Origin: Strobilurus pachycystidiatus
Lineage: Eukaryota > Basidiomycota > Agaricomycetes > Agaricales > Physalacriaceae
Assembly (NCBI GenBank): GCA_019915135.1
Contig: JAHLMK010000045.1
Span: 1-64,000, forward strand
Reading direction: 5' to 3'
DNA: 64,000 bases
A program made the translations under genes and the position numbers. The notes under the pieces were generated by a model that was not told the origin of the DNA, did not search any database, and worked only from the letters and a program-made list of their open reading frames with translations. This document shows positions 23,017 to 34,851 of this stretch, one piece after another; positions within the stretch are counted from its first letter, which is position 1, and every line of letters begins with the position of its first letter.

Positions 23017-24103
23017 ATGGTTGCACCACCAACTCTAGTACGTTATCGTCATGATCCCTTTTTGACGCAATATCATGGATAACTAGGCTATGCGGGCCAT
23101 GATGCGGTTGGTCATGCACTACTTCAACACTCACAACGTCTCTTCCTTCCTGATGTTACTGGAGAAGACTCAGTGCCTGATATCCGGATCGTCCGCATTC
23201 CCGTTCTTCGATGCACCTGACATCAATTTCATACCGAACGACCTCGACCTTTACGTGATGCCGGACGTTAAAGACCACGTCGTCGAGTACTTGCACAACA
23301 GACAGTATCGGACATTCTCGGTATACAACTCCACCAGTATTCTCGACCGCGACGCGTCCCTCATATCCAACATGGGATCGGCTGCTATTTTTACCATGCC
23401 AGACTACGTGAATTCGGCGATTTCAGGTGTTTACACCTTCCGGAAAGGAACGAGGAGGATTCAAGTCATAGTAGCTAGGTTCCATCCGGTGCACGCTATC
23501 TTGAACTTCCACTCCAGTGAGTTTCAAATATCGACAGAACATATGGTGGCGCTCACGCTCTTCAAGCTGTGGTCATGAACTTCGTGAATCACTCGCATGC
23601 TGTTAGTCTTTATCCCAAAGCAACCTTCGTTCACCGTGTCTCGCTTGTCGCGATAATGGAGCGACACACCATCGACGCACTCCAGAAGTATGCCGAACGC
23701 GGCTGGGATCTAGTTTCTGACGCTACATTATGCTCGTCCGACATGGATTTTCGGGGAGTGACACGATATGTAGGCGATTCCATGTGCTGGGTGACGAACC
23801 TAAGGGCTGGAAACTCAGAATTGGATGCCATGTTGAAGGCGCATACGTGGCAGCTAGAGTGGGCGTACGATGGGACGAAGATCAACCTCATACACGGGCT
23901 TCTTCACTCACCTGTTCGCTTCAGCATCTTCTGTGTGTGCCCAGATCTGTTACGTCGTTTAGATTGCCCGGCTCTCAGTAGATGGTAGGAGCCTTGATGT
24001 GTTTGACCGTCCTTCATACTAACCAATCTATAGCTGCGACGAAGACTACGCTCAGGCCATCACGACTTATGTAAATAATCGTTCCATTTTCTCCGATAAG
24101 TAA
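23017..24103 (+). CDS. Nucleotidyltransferase-fold-like protein
   Basis: Exons 23017-23037, 23087-23516, 23567-23984 and 24034-24103 give 312 residues; an in-frame ATG at 22981 is possible but directly abuts a TATATA tract (22974-22980), which favours the internal start. Introns of 49, 50 and 49 nt all keep frame; the last has a perfect TACTAAC branch site before CTATAG. The pattern CLISGSSAFPFF followed by IPNDLDLYV matches the Gly-Ser ... Asp-x-Asp signature of nucleotidyltransferase-fold enzymes, with SGS near residue 45 and DLD near 65. Proteins of this look are common, uncharacterised and multicopy in mushroom genomes as far as I recall. Substrate cannot be told from sequence. Confidence 0.6.
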
Positions 24104-24267
24104 AATATCGTTATTATCTACGGTCTATTTGTCCATCCCTGCAATTTGTAGGCGAACTAGTTCGTTTAGTTTAGTGCGACTGAATTACTACGCTAAGACT
24201 CCTATCTCGTATCTGTATAAATATGCCACTTTTTCCAGTGCTGATTAGTCGCGCGGTACCTTATACT

Positions 24268-25924
24268 ATGCGCATAGGCAGACGCGTTCTATTGGATCAC
24301 GAACTCGCCGTTTACCTACGAGCGTCTCATGAAGAATATGTCGCTTCACCCTCCCTCGGCCCGACCCTTACTGGTGAAGGTGCGATTATCCTAAGCTCGA
24401 GGCGTTCATACTTGTTAACGAGTCGTTACAGAATCGAAGAGTTTCATCGACGCCTTGACGGGTGACTTCTGTCCTCCGGATCATTATGGATTGCAGGATA
24501 CGTCCGTATTGCGCAATACCAACGCGTGTATGTATACCTGTTTACAACTCTGCACGAGTCTAATCTTGCATGAAGCTTCTACGGAAACATCACACATCGT
24601 ATCGACCGCTGTCACTGGCGCAAACACAGACTCATTACAACTCGAAGCGTCGACGTCTACATTTCACGAACACGCTCATAATGGTCGTTACCCTTCGTGG
24701 CCGTTCACGATTCATGCACCCAAGTCATGCGCATCTATCGCGGGTGCTGAAGCTCGTACATTTCCTCCGGAAATCTGCGACTTGATAATGTCATTCGTAA
24801 CCGACGGAAAGACTGCGCGTCATGCCAACGAAGCTACTCCCGCGTTCTCGGCTACTCGCGCATTGTTATTCCATACGATGACAGTATGCCCCGAACGTGG
24901 TTTCCGTGCCCTCTCTCATTTCCTGACTTCGACTTGTGCGCATAATACCCCAGGAGTCGGCTCGTATGTTAGGGAGTTGGTGTTGGAGCGATTTGAGTCA
25001 GAGCTAGGCTTCGAGGACACTATGGCTCTACAGGCTGTGCTCCTTCAGCTTTCGCTTCGCAGATCGCTCAAGATAACACTTCGTGGTGTAACTATACACT
25101 GCACGGAGATACTCTTGAACACTCTGAAGGACGACAGGATCACGTCTCTCATTTTAACCGATTGCACGTACCGAGCAGATCACCTCATGAAGATCATATC
25201 CGGTCTTCCCTCTCTGATAGACCTTCGACTTGGCGCGCAACGAAACGCTTGTATCTGCACGGAAAATGATCCTACTGACATCCCAGCACCATCTGCCCGT
25301 CTCGCAAGTTTTTTGTGGCGCAGAGAAATAGGTCGCAGTCTATTGGAAGAGCCCATGGTCTTTGATTGGCTCGGAGTGTTGTTGACTGACGTGAAAGACT
25401 TACGATTGATGTACGACGAGGATGACGGTGACATAGTCGACGACCTTCTCCGCATCTGCGCTCCGTCGGTTGAAAGATTATGTCTGAATGTCCAGGGTAA
25501 GCCTGACACCTTCCCGCCACTATTCAGTGAATGACAGTCTCTAGATGTGGACTTCTCGTTCCCGCAGGTTCCATTTCCACGTATGCGACTCTTAGTAGTG
25601 AAACTCTCCGCGCGGGAGCTTCAAGACTTTGTAACATCGCTGGCAGTCGCAAAGAAATGTACCTCACTCAAACAACTCATGATCTCTATCGTCGTCGATA
25701 GCGATGCAATTCTCGCGCCAACACAGTGGGACTTGCTGGCATCCGCCTTGGAGACGACGTTTCCCAATTTGTCTACACTCGGGATCAGACTACTCGTGGA
25801 CACCTACTCGCAGTTTGGAGGCGAGGTGGAATTCAAAGATATGATGGGCGGAATTTCATTCAATTCAGATGTAAATCTATTCTTCACCCCTCCTGGACGA
25901 TGCATCTGGGGTGTCGATCTATAA
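24268..25924 (+). CDS. F-box/LRR-like protein (N-terminus uncertain)
   Basis: Model: 24268-24461, 24559-25496, 25545-25924, giving 503 residues. The last intron (48 nt, GTAAGC...CTCTAG, phase 1) is well supported. The first (97 nt) is a frame-consistent guess; the long exon is open upstream to 24455 without it. A TATAAAT at 24214-24220 lies too near the ATG at 24223, favouring 24268. F-box-like core: RTFPPEICDLIMSFVTD at about residue 160, then LRR-like segments such as ITSLILTDCTY and LPSLIDLRLG. Probable SCF ubiquitin ligase adaptor by analogy. Only seen once because copy 2 is truncated. Confidence 0.5.
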
Positions 25925-26023
25925 GAAATGTCGTCGTATTCAATTGTAGTTCAGTTCTATTTATATAGCAAGCCGTGTTGAATTCCAACTCAAGTCTCCC
26001 GATATAGTAATGCTGAGAGGGTG

Positions 26024-26030
26024 TATATAA
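26024..26030 (+). promoter_or_regulatory. TATA box of the 26073 gene
   Basis: TATATAA, 43 bases before the ATG at 26073, the same spacing as TATAAAA to ATG at 14012. Confidence 0.55.
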
Positions 26031-26072
26031 GTTGAGTGCGCGCGCGAGTATCACGCATCCATACCGAACATC

Positions 26073-27386
26073 ATGAAACCCAAGGCCAAAAAAAAGTATG
26101 TCGTGTCGCAAGAGTATTATACCATGCTGACTTATGCGTTAGAATGCGTCGCGTTACAACTCGAACTGTGGCTATATTCATTCGCAAAACAACCCCCCAA
26201 CTGCCACAGGAGATTATCGACTACATTGTCGACCTCATCGATGATGGTGCCACATCGACGTTCCAGAATCTGTTGTTGGCGAACTCTTCGTTCCACTTCT
26301 CGGCTAGCCAGCGATTGTGGGACACCGTTGTATTTTCTGGCAAGAATTTCAACAAGCGCATTGCCGAATTCATGGATAAGAAGGATGTCTTATCCTTCGT
26401 TCGGACTATTCGTCTGAGGAGACTGACTCCGTGTCGATCTCAAGCTTTGGGTACCCTCCTCGCCCATCTCACTTTCGTCGATATTCGTGTATCGTTCATC
26501 CTCGACAACTGTCATCTTGGCGTTCTATGTACAGACATTGCCAAGCGCTATCTGCACGTCGCCAAATCCGTGAAGGTGTGGAACGGTATAGGATCCGACG
26601 CCGAGACATCCTCTCTTTTGAACCATATAACTGGTGTGAGGACGCTGGAACTCAAAGGCGCACCAACAACTCCTATATCCCCGTTCCACCCTCAGCTTCC
26701 GCCGCTTTCTGCTGATCCCCCACCTATCCTGCAGGATCTTATTGTACTAAAGATTTCGGACCACGACGTCAGACCCGGATATATGGAAGGTATCGTGTGT
26801 CGAGAGAGGTTCATCCCTTCTTGCATATCGGTGGAGCAGTTAGTCCTGCGCGTCAAGAGACAATCCTGCCATAATGCGCATGCACTCGTGAGAGTCGCCG
26901 CTAGGTCGTTGGTGACGCTTCAAATTCACATAGGCGCGTGGTTACCAGATATTTGCAGATTCATCCTGATGTCTTCTAGAGCCCTTATGCGCGTTGGAAC
27001 CAGTGAACTTACGTGACGCTCATCAACTTGCGTACGTGTCTGTCGGATACTGCAGCGTCCATGCCCCGGCTCTCTTAGAAACACTCCATTCATTACCACA
27101 CCCATCGTGTCTTCGAAGTCTGAGTGTCATTCTTTCCATACGCCCTACCGCCGTCGGAGATAACTTTTGGGGGAACCTAAAGGCCTGTCTTGGCGACGTT
27201 GGACACTTTCCCAACTTTTCTGAATGCGACATTCATCTCATTCCGTCCTTCCAACGAAGAACGCCCTTCAAACGCGTACTATGGGGTAAAATTTCGCGTT
27301 TGATGGATGGAAGCACTAAAGTACGAATCAATTGTCTGGATGAATGGTACGGCTGGCGTCGTTGGAGTGATTCGGGTAAACAGTAG
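26073..27386 (+). CDS. F-box/LRR-like protein with unresolved frame change near its 3' end
   Basis: Exon 26073-26095 (MKPKAKK) joins 26143 over a 47-base phase-2 intron (GTATGT, branch CTGAC, GCGTTAG). PQLPQEIIDYIVDLIDDGA followed by LLANSSFHFSASQRLWDTVVF is a good F-box-like match. The frame stops at 27016, but LRR-like coding continues in another frame from about 26982 to 27386 (AYVSVGYCSVHAPALLETL). I tested the GT and AG sites between 26830 and 27060 and found no canonical intron that joins the two frames, apart from ones needing a poor GAG acceptor. Either a frameshift has disabled the gene, or it really ends at 27016 (298 residues). Confidence 0.5.
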
Positions 27387-27902
27387 TATATGTAGACTAT
27401 CAAACGCTTGTATTTGTTAAAACCATGTAATCTACTTTCTTTGATATGTCGGATGAAGTCGTCCAGAGCATTCTTCTTCCTTCTTCAATATTGTCTTCTC
27501 AGCGCCAGCTTTGCGTTTGTAAGCGCGCTGGTATAATAGGCATCGGGCATGCTTGCTTGTTGTCATCCCAACAATATCGATCTCATTTGACCCGAGACTC
27601 TTGTGTTGAGTTCAAGGTCAACCTCACAGCGACGATGCACTAAAAGTATGACTCAGTCAGGAACCTTGGACTCACCGAACGCGAAGACATTGCTCATCCC
27701 TTACCCTCCATGCATAACATGCTACAGTCCCCTTGCAAATGCATGCACTGTGAATTCCTCATCACGTCTGAGCACTCATATGCTAGTCCCAGTCGTGTGA
27801 AGGTCAAAAACTGCTATTGGATCGGCTAAATCCGATATGATGACTCAGTACAGCGCTTTGTCTTTAAAAGGGTCTCAGCTATTCCAAACTCTCATGTTAA
27901 CC
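27387..27902. other. Intergenic; no supported gene
   Basis: Short frame 27446-27643 begins with SDEVVQSILLPSS, vaguely like an F-box start, but it has no continuation and may be a relic. TTTAAAAG at about 27863-27870 could act as TATA for the gene at 27903. Confidence 0.35.
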
Positions 27903-28797
27903 ATGTCTTCCTCCTACGTTGTCGCCCTGCACTTCGCTGTAGACGCCCTCGAACCGGAACTCGTTGTTCTGCCTTTGGAGAAATCAGCTCGCCACTTAGT
28001 TGTTCCCTTTGACGCGACTGCTGAATTAGTGGCGGATGCACTGGATGAATTCAAACTTGGCCCTGGTCCTGCAAGCGTCGATATCACGACACCCTTTGGG
28101 ATCTCAGTCACAGTTTATTTCTGTCCTTTCCAGTGCATATCTGCTGGAGATTATGATCACAACATGCGCAATTTAGCACTCTCGTATGGGAGGCCCTACC
28201 GTCGAGATTTCTGGTCAGGGAATGTAGTTGCACATATGCATCATCATCGGACCCCACTCGACATCCGAACCGTTGATGATATTCTTTTGGTGAAAAGAGT
28301 TGTACATAAGTACGGAACCGCTAGCTTCTACGCTTATCATGCTGACGTAGTTGTGTATGCAGATGGGTCCAGAACTATATTGAACGGTGGGACGAGCATT
28401 TCGTGAGGCTTCCTTCTCCTATCGCAGCGATATAATGTTCACAGTGTTTAGAAATATGTTGCCTACGAACAATTGGACCCAGAAAAATCTGCAATATGGG
28501 ATATATTGTACTGTTGAATTGAATGTTGCCACCTTCGCGCGTCTTGCCACGCTTTCTTTTCATAACCCTGATCTCACTCCGAACTTTTTATCCTTGTTTT
28601 TGCGAACGCGCTCTCGAAGAAAGGAAGGTCGACGAGCGAAGGAGGAAGCATACGATGCTTCGGCGAGGCTGGTCAACCTTCCGGTGGACGTGGAGGTTCA
28701 GTGCTGGAAAAGTCCCGTAAAGGGAGTGTATGAATTGGATGCAATTATTAGCGCTTCTCCAATGATCTCGAAGTACAGTATCACGGGAAATGAGTAA
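27903..28797 (+). CDS. Unrecognised two-exon protein
   Basis: Exons 27903-28402 and 28452-28797 join over a 49-base phase-2 intron (GTGAGG...GTTTAG), giving 281 residues. The ATG at 27903 is the third Met of an open frame and fits the TTTAAAAG 35 bases upstream; an additional 5' exon is possible. No signal peptide, membrane segment or known motif seen; a basic cluster (RTRSRRKEGRRAKEE) lies near residue 215. It ends 46 bases before the decayed tubulin-complex fragment. Confidence 0.45.
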
Positions 28798-28843
28798 CCG
28801 TCTCAAAGGACCGGACGAGCTATAAGTCGCGATGCGCGATACG

Positions 28844-29880
28844 TTAATGACGCATCAGATACAGCGACAAAAAGCATCTGACTGGTGGGTCGGGCGTCTG
28901 GGCGGCAGCAGACGCAGGGGTGCGCGAGGAGCCGACATATGGTTTTGGCGCGAGGTTTTGGTGCTCGCCATGCATGGTAGAGACCGACTGCTCAACGTGC
29001 TGGAAGTGCAGAATAAACCGGAACAGCAGCTGGTACCGCAGGATCGTCTGGCACGGGACGACAATCGACAGCGGGAACTTGACAATGGTCAAACGCCAAA
29101 GCGTCGATGGCTATGAGGGGCTTCTTGTCAGCGTCCTTTTCCTTGTCCTTCTTGAACACGTCGACTTCGTCTCCGTTACTGGTCTGCCCACTCTCGCCGA
29201 TGACCTTCATGAGCCATTCGTACAGACCGGACGAGGCCATCGTCACTTTGACGTCTTCGCGAAAGAGGGTATCGTCTCCGTGCACATCCGTGTTCAGTGC
29301 GAGCTCCAGCAGGCTCCGAAATTTGGCATTGGACGCGAATTTGGTCGACTTGCGCAGCTCCGTATGGGCAAGGTCGAGGAAATGAGGGAGGAAGAAGGAC
29401 TGGGAGAGGAAGAGGTAGCGCTTGAGGGAACGAAGGCGGGGTATCAGCTGCTGATGTTTCAAAAGGAGCTGTAAAATTGGGCGAGCACGCATTCTCAACA
29501 AACTCGTAGTAGAATCTGAAAATGATGAGCGTACGGGTCTGGTCGGTGATGCGTGAGCGAACCTGTCGTCATCCATGTCATACAATTCATTGATAGACGA
29601 GACGCGTTGGTTTTCGAGCCCGCATTCTCGTATGACGTTAAGGTACTTCCCTGGTCTTTGGTATGTGACTTGCCTCGGCTAGTTGCACGCCCGGCGTTCT
29701 GACCATGGTGACGTACGGCTTCCCGGCTGCTCTGCGGAGCTGGCAGTGGGATCGCCGGACATATTCTGCATGCGTTTGTAGATTAGGGTGAGGACTTCTT
29801 CGCCCTTGACTGCGATGCTACTGCTGTTCGCAAGACCGATCTTGTCGACTTCACTTATGACTGCTTTGAACTTGGCGCCT
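28844..29880 (-). pseudogene. Decayed fragment of gamma-tubulin complex component 2 (GCP2/Spc97 family)
   Basis: Read on the minus strand from 29880: [13 protein letters not shown], then IYKRMQNMSGDPTA, LRRAAGKPYVTMV in a shifted frame, LLLKHQQLIPRLRSLKRYLF, THTELRK-like segments with LDLAHTELRK, FREDVKVTMASSGLYEWL, and finally PLSIVV and TILRYQLLFRF before decay. These follow the order of fungal GCP2, which nucleates microtubules at the spindle pole body. At least two frame changes (near 29735 and 29090) and missing N- and C-terminal parts make it non-functional. It starts mid-gene exactly where the oppositely oriented dynein fragment starts. Identification rests on remembered family motifs; I am confident in the family, less so in end points. 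Confidence 0.8.
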
Positions 29881-29881
29881 A

Positions 29882-32800
29882 CACGTCGGCTTCACGATGA
29901 ACCCGCCGGATAACGGACTGGCTTCAAGGGCAGCAACCTCCCCTGCCTTGTTCAATCGTTGCGTCTTGGATTGTTTTGGTGATTGGTCAGATCAAGCCTT
30001 CTACCAAGTCGGTCTGGAGTTCACCAATAACCTCGACCTGGATCCTTCTTCCTACTACGTCCCGCCGATTTAATTTCCCATTGCGTATCGTGGACTTTCC
30101 ATGCCACCTATTCACCGAACGGCCGTTGTCAACGCTCTTGTCCACGTTCATTCCTCTTTGCATCAGATCAACAAGCGTCTTAGTCGATGCCAAGGTCGAT
30201 ACAACTATGTCACGCCGCGCCATTACTTGTCTTTGTGAGTTGGCATATTACAGTGACACGCAACTGAGATAACAGAACTATGTCAGCATCAATCATTACG
30301 TTCGCCTTTACACCGGAAAACGCGTCGAACTGGAACTTGAAGAGCAGCAGCGACGTTGGTTCAGACAAACTTCGTGGCACCGTGACGCAGGTGGAAGAAC
30401 TTCGGAAGAGTCTTGCTATCAAACGGACACAGCTGGAGGCAAAGGATGCCGAATCGAACGAAAAGTTGAAGCGCATGGTGTCCGACCAGCAACAGGCGGA
30501 GCAGAAGAAGACCGCATCCAACGAAATGCAAGCTGCCTTGGTCGAGCAAGATAAGCACATCGAGCAGAGAAAGGCCATTGCCGCAGCAGACCTCGCCAAC
30601 GCAGAACCCGCCGTTCTTGAAGCCCGAGCCGCCGTCTCCAATATCAGACGGCAGCACTTGCAAGAAGACCGAGCCATGGCCAATCCTCCGGAAGCAGTCA
30701 AATTGGTGATGGAATCCGTTTGTACTGTCCTTGGCCACATAGTTGACAGCTGGCGCACGGTTCAGGGTATCATGGGTCGTGAAGATTTCATCCAGAATAT
30801 TGTCAACTTCGACACTGCTGCCCAGATGACCAAGCATCTCCGCGACGTCATGAAAAAGGACTTTCTCAGTAGGCCCACCTACAAACTTCGAAACCGTACA
30901 GCGTGCCAGTAGGGCTTGTGAATCGTTGGTGAAGTGGGTTTTGGTCCAAGTACAGTTCTCCGACATCTTGGATCGCGTGGAGCCCCTTCGAAACGAAGCC
31001 CAATCTCTGGAAACCCAGGCGGAGACGACCAAGAAGCAGGCGACTGCGATCATTGATATGATTGCTGAACTCGAGTCGAAGATTGCGCGCACAAAGAAGA
31101 GTACGCTCTTCTGATCAGGGAAACCCAGGCCATCAAGGTGGAGATGGAGCGGGTGCAAAGCAAAGTCGATCGCCGTATGAAGCTCTTGGAAAGTCTGTCC
31201 TCCTAATGGAATGTCTACCATCGTTGGGGACGTCTTGTTATCCGCAGCATTCCTAGCGTATGGAGGCTTCTTCGACCAACACTATCGTGAAGTGATGTGG
31301 CAAGATTGTCTAATCATCTCATCGACGCAGCAATCACCTTCAAACCCGAGCACTCCTCAACGGAGTATCTATCCACCGCGGACGATCGTTTGAGCTGGCA
31401 ATCAAAGTCACTTCCAGCGGACAACTTGATCACAGATAATGCCATCATGCTCAAGCGATTCAACCGCTACCCGCGCTACCCGTTAATTATCGACCCGACA
31501 GGCCAAGCCACTTCTTTCCTCCTGAATGAATACAAGGAGCGATCGCGAAAGATCACTGTCACCAGTTTCTTGGATGAGGCGTTCCTGAAAGTGCTCGAGA
31601 GCGCCCTTCGCTTTGGCAATCCGTTGTTGATCCAAGACGTGGAGCATCTAGACCCCATCGTACTCAACAAAGAGATACGACGAACAGGTGGTCGGGTGCT
31701 CATTCGTCTCGGCAGTCAGTACATCGACTTCTCACCATCCTTCATCATGTTCCTTTCGACCCGTGATATATCGGTCGAGTTTTCTCCATATATCTGCAGT
31801 CGAGTTACGTTCGTTAACTTCACCATGACCCGAAGCAGTTTCCAAAGCCAATCTCTCGACCAAGTACTCAAAGTCGAACGTCCCGGCACGGAACGCAAGC
31901 GAAGGGATCTCATGAAGATTCAGGGTGAATTCCGCCTTCGCATCCGCACTTTGGAGAAGCTGCTTCTTCAGGCCCTCGACGAATCATCCGGAAACATTTT
32001 GGACGATGATAAGGTTATCGATACTCTGGAGACCTTGAAGCGCGAGGCTGCGGAGATCACATCTAAGGTCGAAGAGACTGATGTCGTGATGAAAGAAGTT
32101 GAACAGGTTAACGCTGAGTACCTTCCCCTTGCACAGGCCTGCACTGCGGTGTTCTTCGTCTTGGAACAGATGAACCTCGTCAATCACTTCTTCTAGTTCT
32201 CGCTGCGCTTCTTCTTGGACATCTTCTACTATATTCTGCACCACGACCCTCATCTCAAGTGTGTTTCAGATTATAGCATTCGTCGGGATATCCTCTTGAA
32301 CGACTTATTCCTGGTTGTTTACCGCAGGACGTCTCGGGCATTGCTTTATCGATATCACGTCATGCTTGCCGTATTGTTGGCACTGGTGAAACTGCGAGGA
32401 ATCGAGGACTTCACTGATGAGCTCGATTTCTTGCTAGACAGTGCAGACAACGTCGTCGCTACCGTCGGCGGCGCTACATCCTCGTATATCGCGTTCTACT
32501 CCCCCGACTAAATGTTACGCCTACATGATTACGCGAAGCAGCCCATTTTCATGTCGGTTCAGACGAGCATCGTCGAACAAGAAGATCAGTGGATTCTTTC
32601 ATCCAGTCTGCCAACCCGGAGGGATCTGTACCCAGCCCGTGGGAGCCAAGCACTCGTAAGTTTCCTGGGAGAAGGCGAACGATCGATGCATGCTAATCTT
32701 TCTATTAGCTGCTGTTGAGGCGATTCGAGCCATGTTGATCGTCAAACTTTGCTCGTGCCCTGACCGCCTACTGCAATCTATTGCCCAGTTTGTCCGCGTC

Positions 32801-34205
32801 GTGTTCAACACAGACCTTTCCCTCGAATCTGCATACGAGCTTGGTGCAGTGGTGTTAGATGAAGTACCAGCTGCCACGCCCCTCGCGCTGATTTCCGTAC
32901 CGGGACATGATGCCAGTTATCGTATCGAAAATCTCATCAAGATCAGCGGGATGAGGTTGTCTTCCGGTGCTATGGGTTCCGAAGAAGCGTTCGCGTTAGC
33001 CGATTCGGCCATTGCTGCTGCCGCCCGCTCAGGAACCTGGGTACTTCTCAAGAACGTCCATTTGGCACCACAATGGCTTTGGCAACTCGAGAAGAAGCTA
33101 CATACATTGAATCTCACTCGCAACTTCCGTCTATTCTGACGATGGAAGCCAATCCTTCGATACCTGTCAATATCCTACGACAGTCGAGGCTGATCATGAA
33201 CAAACCTCCCCCGGGTGTCAAAGCTAACTTCCTTGACTCGCACCACAGTATCCCTCCAGCGAGGCTGTCGGAAGGTTCAGCAGAGAAAATTCGCTTGTAT
33301 TTCCTTCTTGCCTTGTTCCATCCCGTTGTTTAAGAGCGTCTCCGTTACGTTCCCCTCGGCTGGAGCAAGTCCTATGACCTAAATGGTTCCGATATGGCTT
33401 CAGCATTCATCGCTATCGATACTTGGCTTTCCACTGTTTCCAATGGTCGTGCCAACATTGATCCTGTGACGATTCTTTGGGACGCTCTCCGTACACTGGT
33501 CGAGCAATCGGTGTATGGAGGACGAGTGGACAGTGATTTCGATCAAAGGATCCTTGACTCCTTCGTTGATGCCTTGTTCACCCCGTCGGCGTACAACGTA
33601 GATTTGGATCTCGTACCGTCCTTGCATGATGGTCATGTTCTCACAGCACCGGACGGCACGAAGATGGATCAATTCCTGAGCTGAATATAGAACCTGCCTG
33701 ATCGTGAACCGCCTTCATGGTTGAGCTTGCCGCCTAGTGCTGAACGGGCTATTGCTATTGCTCAAGGTCGGTACCCCTCCGGACTGCCTTAGATGTCCTA
33801 ACGTATTCTTCTAGGCAACGAACTGCTCAACAATTTGCGGAAGATGAGGCTGCTTTCAGACGACGATGACGCCAACCGCTTCGGCTGAAAACAGCGACAC
33901 GCAACCCGCATGGAGGCGCAGCTTGCATGACCGCTGCAAGAAATGGCTACAGCGGCTGCCAGAGGTCGGTGCATAGATTGTGTTGAAGCTTTCTCCGTCT
34001 GATTTGCTTGTGGAAATTCAACGTTCTGCCCCAGGCCAACGACAACCAAGACCCACTGTACCGACTGTTCTCTAGGGAAGGCGAAACTGGCCGTCGCCTC
34101 ATCGGCACGGTTCGTAGTGACCTGTCAGAACTTGTTAAAGTCTGCCGAGGGGAACTGAAGCAGACTAACCATCTACGCAGCCTCATGAGTGATTTGACAA
34201 AAAGT
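29882..34205 (+). pseudogene. Decayed fragment of cytoplasmic dynein heavy chain (AAA4 to C-terminal region)
   Basis: Dynein heavy chain is the motor of minus-end-directed transport. Starts inside AAA4 at [24 protein letters not shown], then GRYNYVTPRHYL, the coiled-coil stalk (VEELRKSLAIKRTQLEAKD), FDTAAQMTKHLRDVMKKDF, STIVGDVLLSAAFLAYGGF (AAA5), [52 protein letters not shown] and the C-terminal region to LKQTNHLRSLMSDLTK. Damage: in-frame stops (for example after NHFF at 32194, CAG to TAG; also near 30073, 32509 and 33682), many frameshifts, a deletion of about 14 codons near 31204 and a 9-base duplication near 31472. At least two introns remain in place: 32657-32709 (GTAAGT...TATTAG) and 33767-33814 (branch CTAAC), so the copy came from genomic DNA. 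Confidence 0.92.
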
Positions 34206-34851
34206 GACATCTTGTCCGGCCGAATCATTAGTTTGAAATCATTAGTTTGCTCAAAGGCGCATCGACGGAGGTGAACACCATGGTGTGGCACTCGGAGGGA
34301 GCACAGGTGTCATGGTTGACATGCCACGGTGGATAGATGCGCATCTAGGTAATCGTCCCTGTCCAGGTGACGAAAGACTGGAGATTTGCATAAAACTTCA
34401 AGAGGCGGTGCTCCAAATCCAGCGGGAGAATGAAGCCCTTCTCGATTCCGAGGGAAGTTGATACTTACCGGAGGGATCATAAAGGAACCAGCCAATGGAT
34501 GTGGTGCTGACGTATGTGGTCCAGGACGCAGACGTTAAACTAGATTTCGCATTGTCTAAATCATAGCTTCCGGTGTCTTCCCGGGAATGTGGGCATAAGA
34601 CAACACTTGGTCATCGCTGCCCAGAGCACTCGAGTGGGAACCAATTGTAAATCGCCGGTGTTCTCGGCAATCAAAGATAAGATGGCCGGGCGAACCAATG
34701 CGAACCGAACCGATCCGCATGCACATACTCCGAAATGTATTCAGGCCATCTTCATCCGCGCTTATATTACCTGCCACCATGTCTCATAACGATTGTATTC
34801 AAAGCTAATCCCTTTTGACTGTGGTCTGTGTTCTCTCTTCTTCTCGCCTCA
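34206..34851. other. Unassigned, possibly further gene scraps
   Basis: Short protein-like stretches such as EIISLLKGASTEVNTMVW (about 34235) and a coiled-coil-like LQEAVLQIQRENEALLDSE (about 34395-34450) occur in different frames. They could be pieces of other genes captured with the dynein fragment, but I could not assign them. Confidence 0.35.

Noticed and set aside
29882..34205. Intact dynein heavy chain gene, or a retrotransposed copy
   Set aside because: In-frame stops, frameshifts and missing 5' two thirds exclude a working gene; retained introns exclude copying from mRNA.
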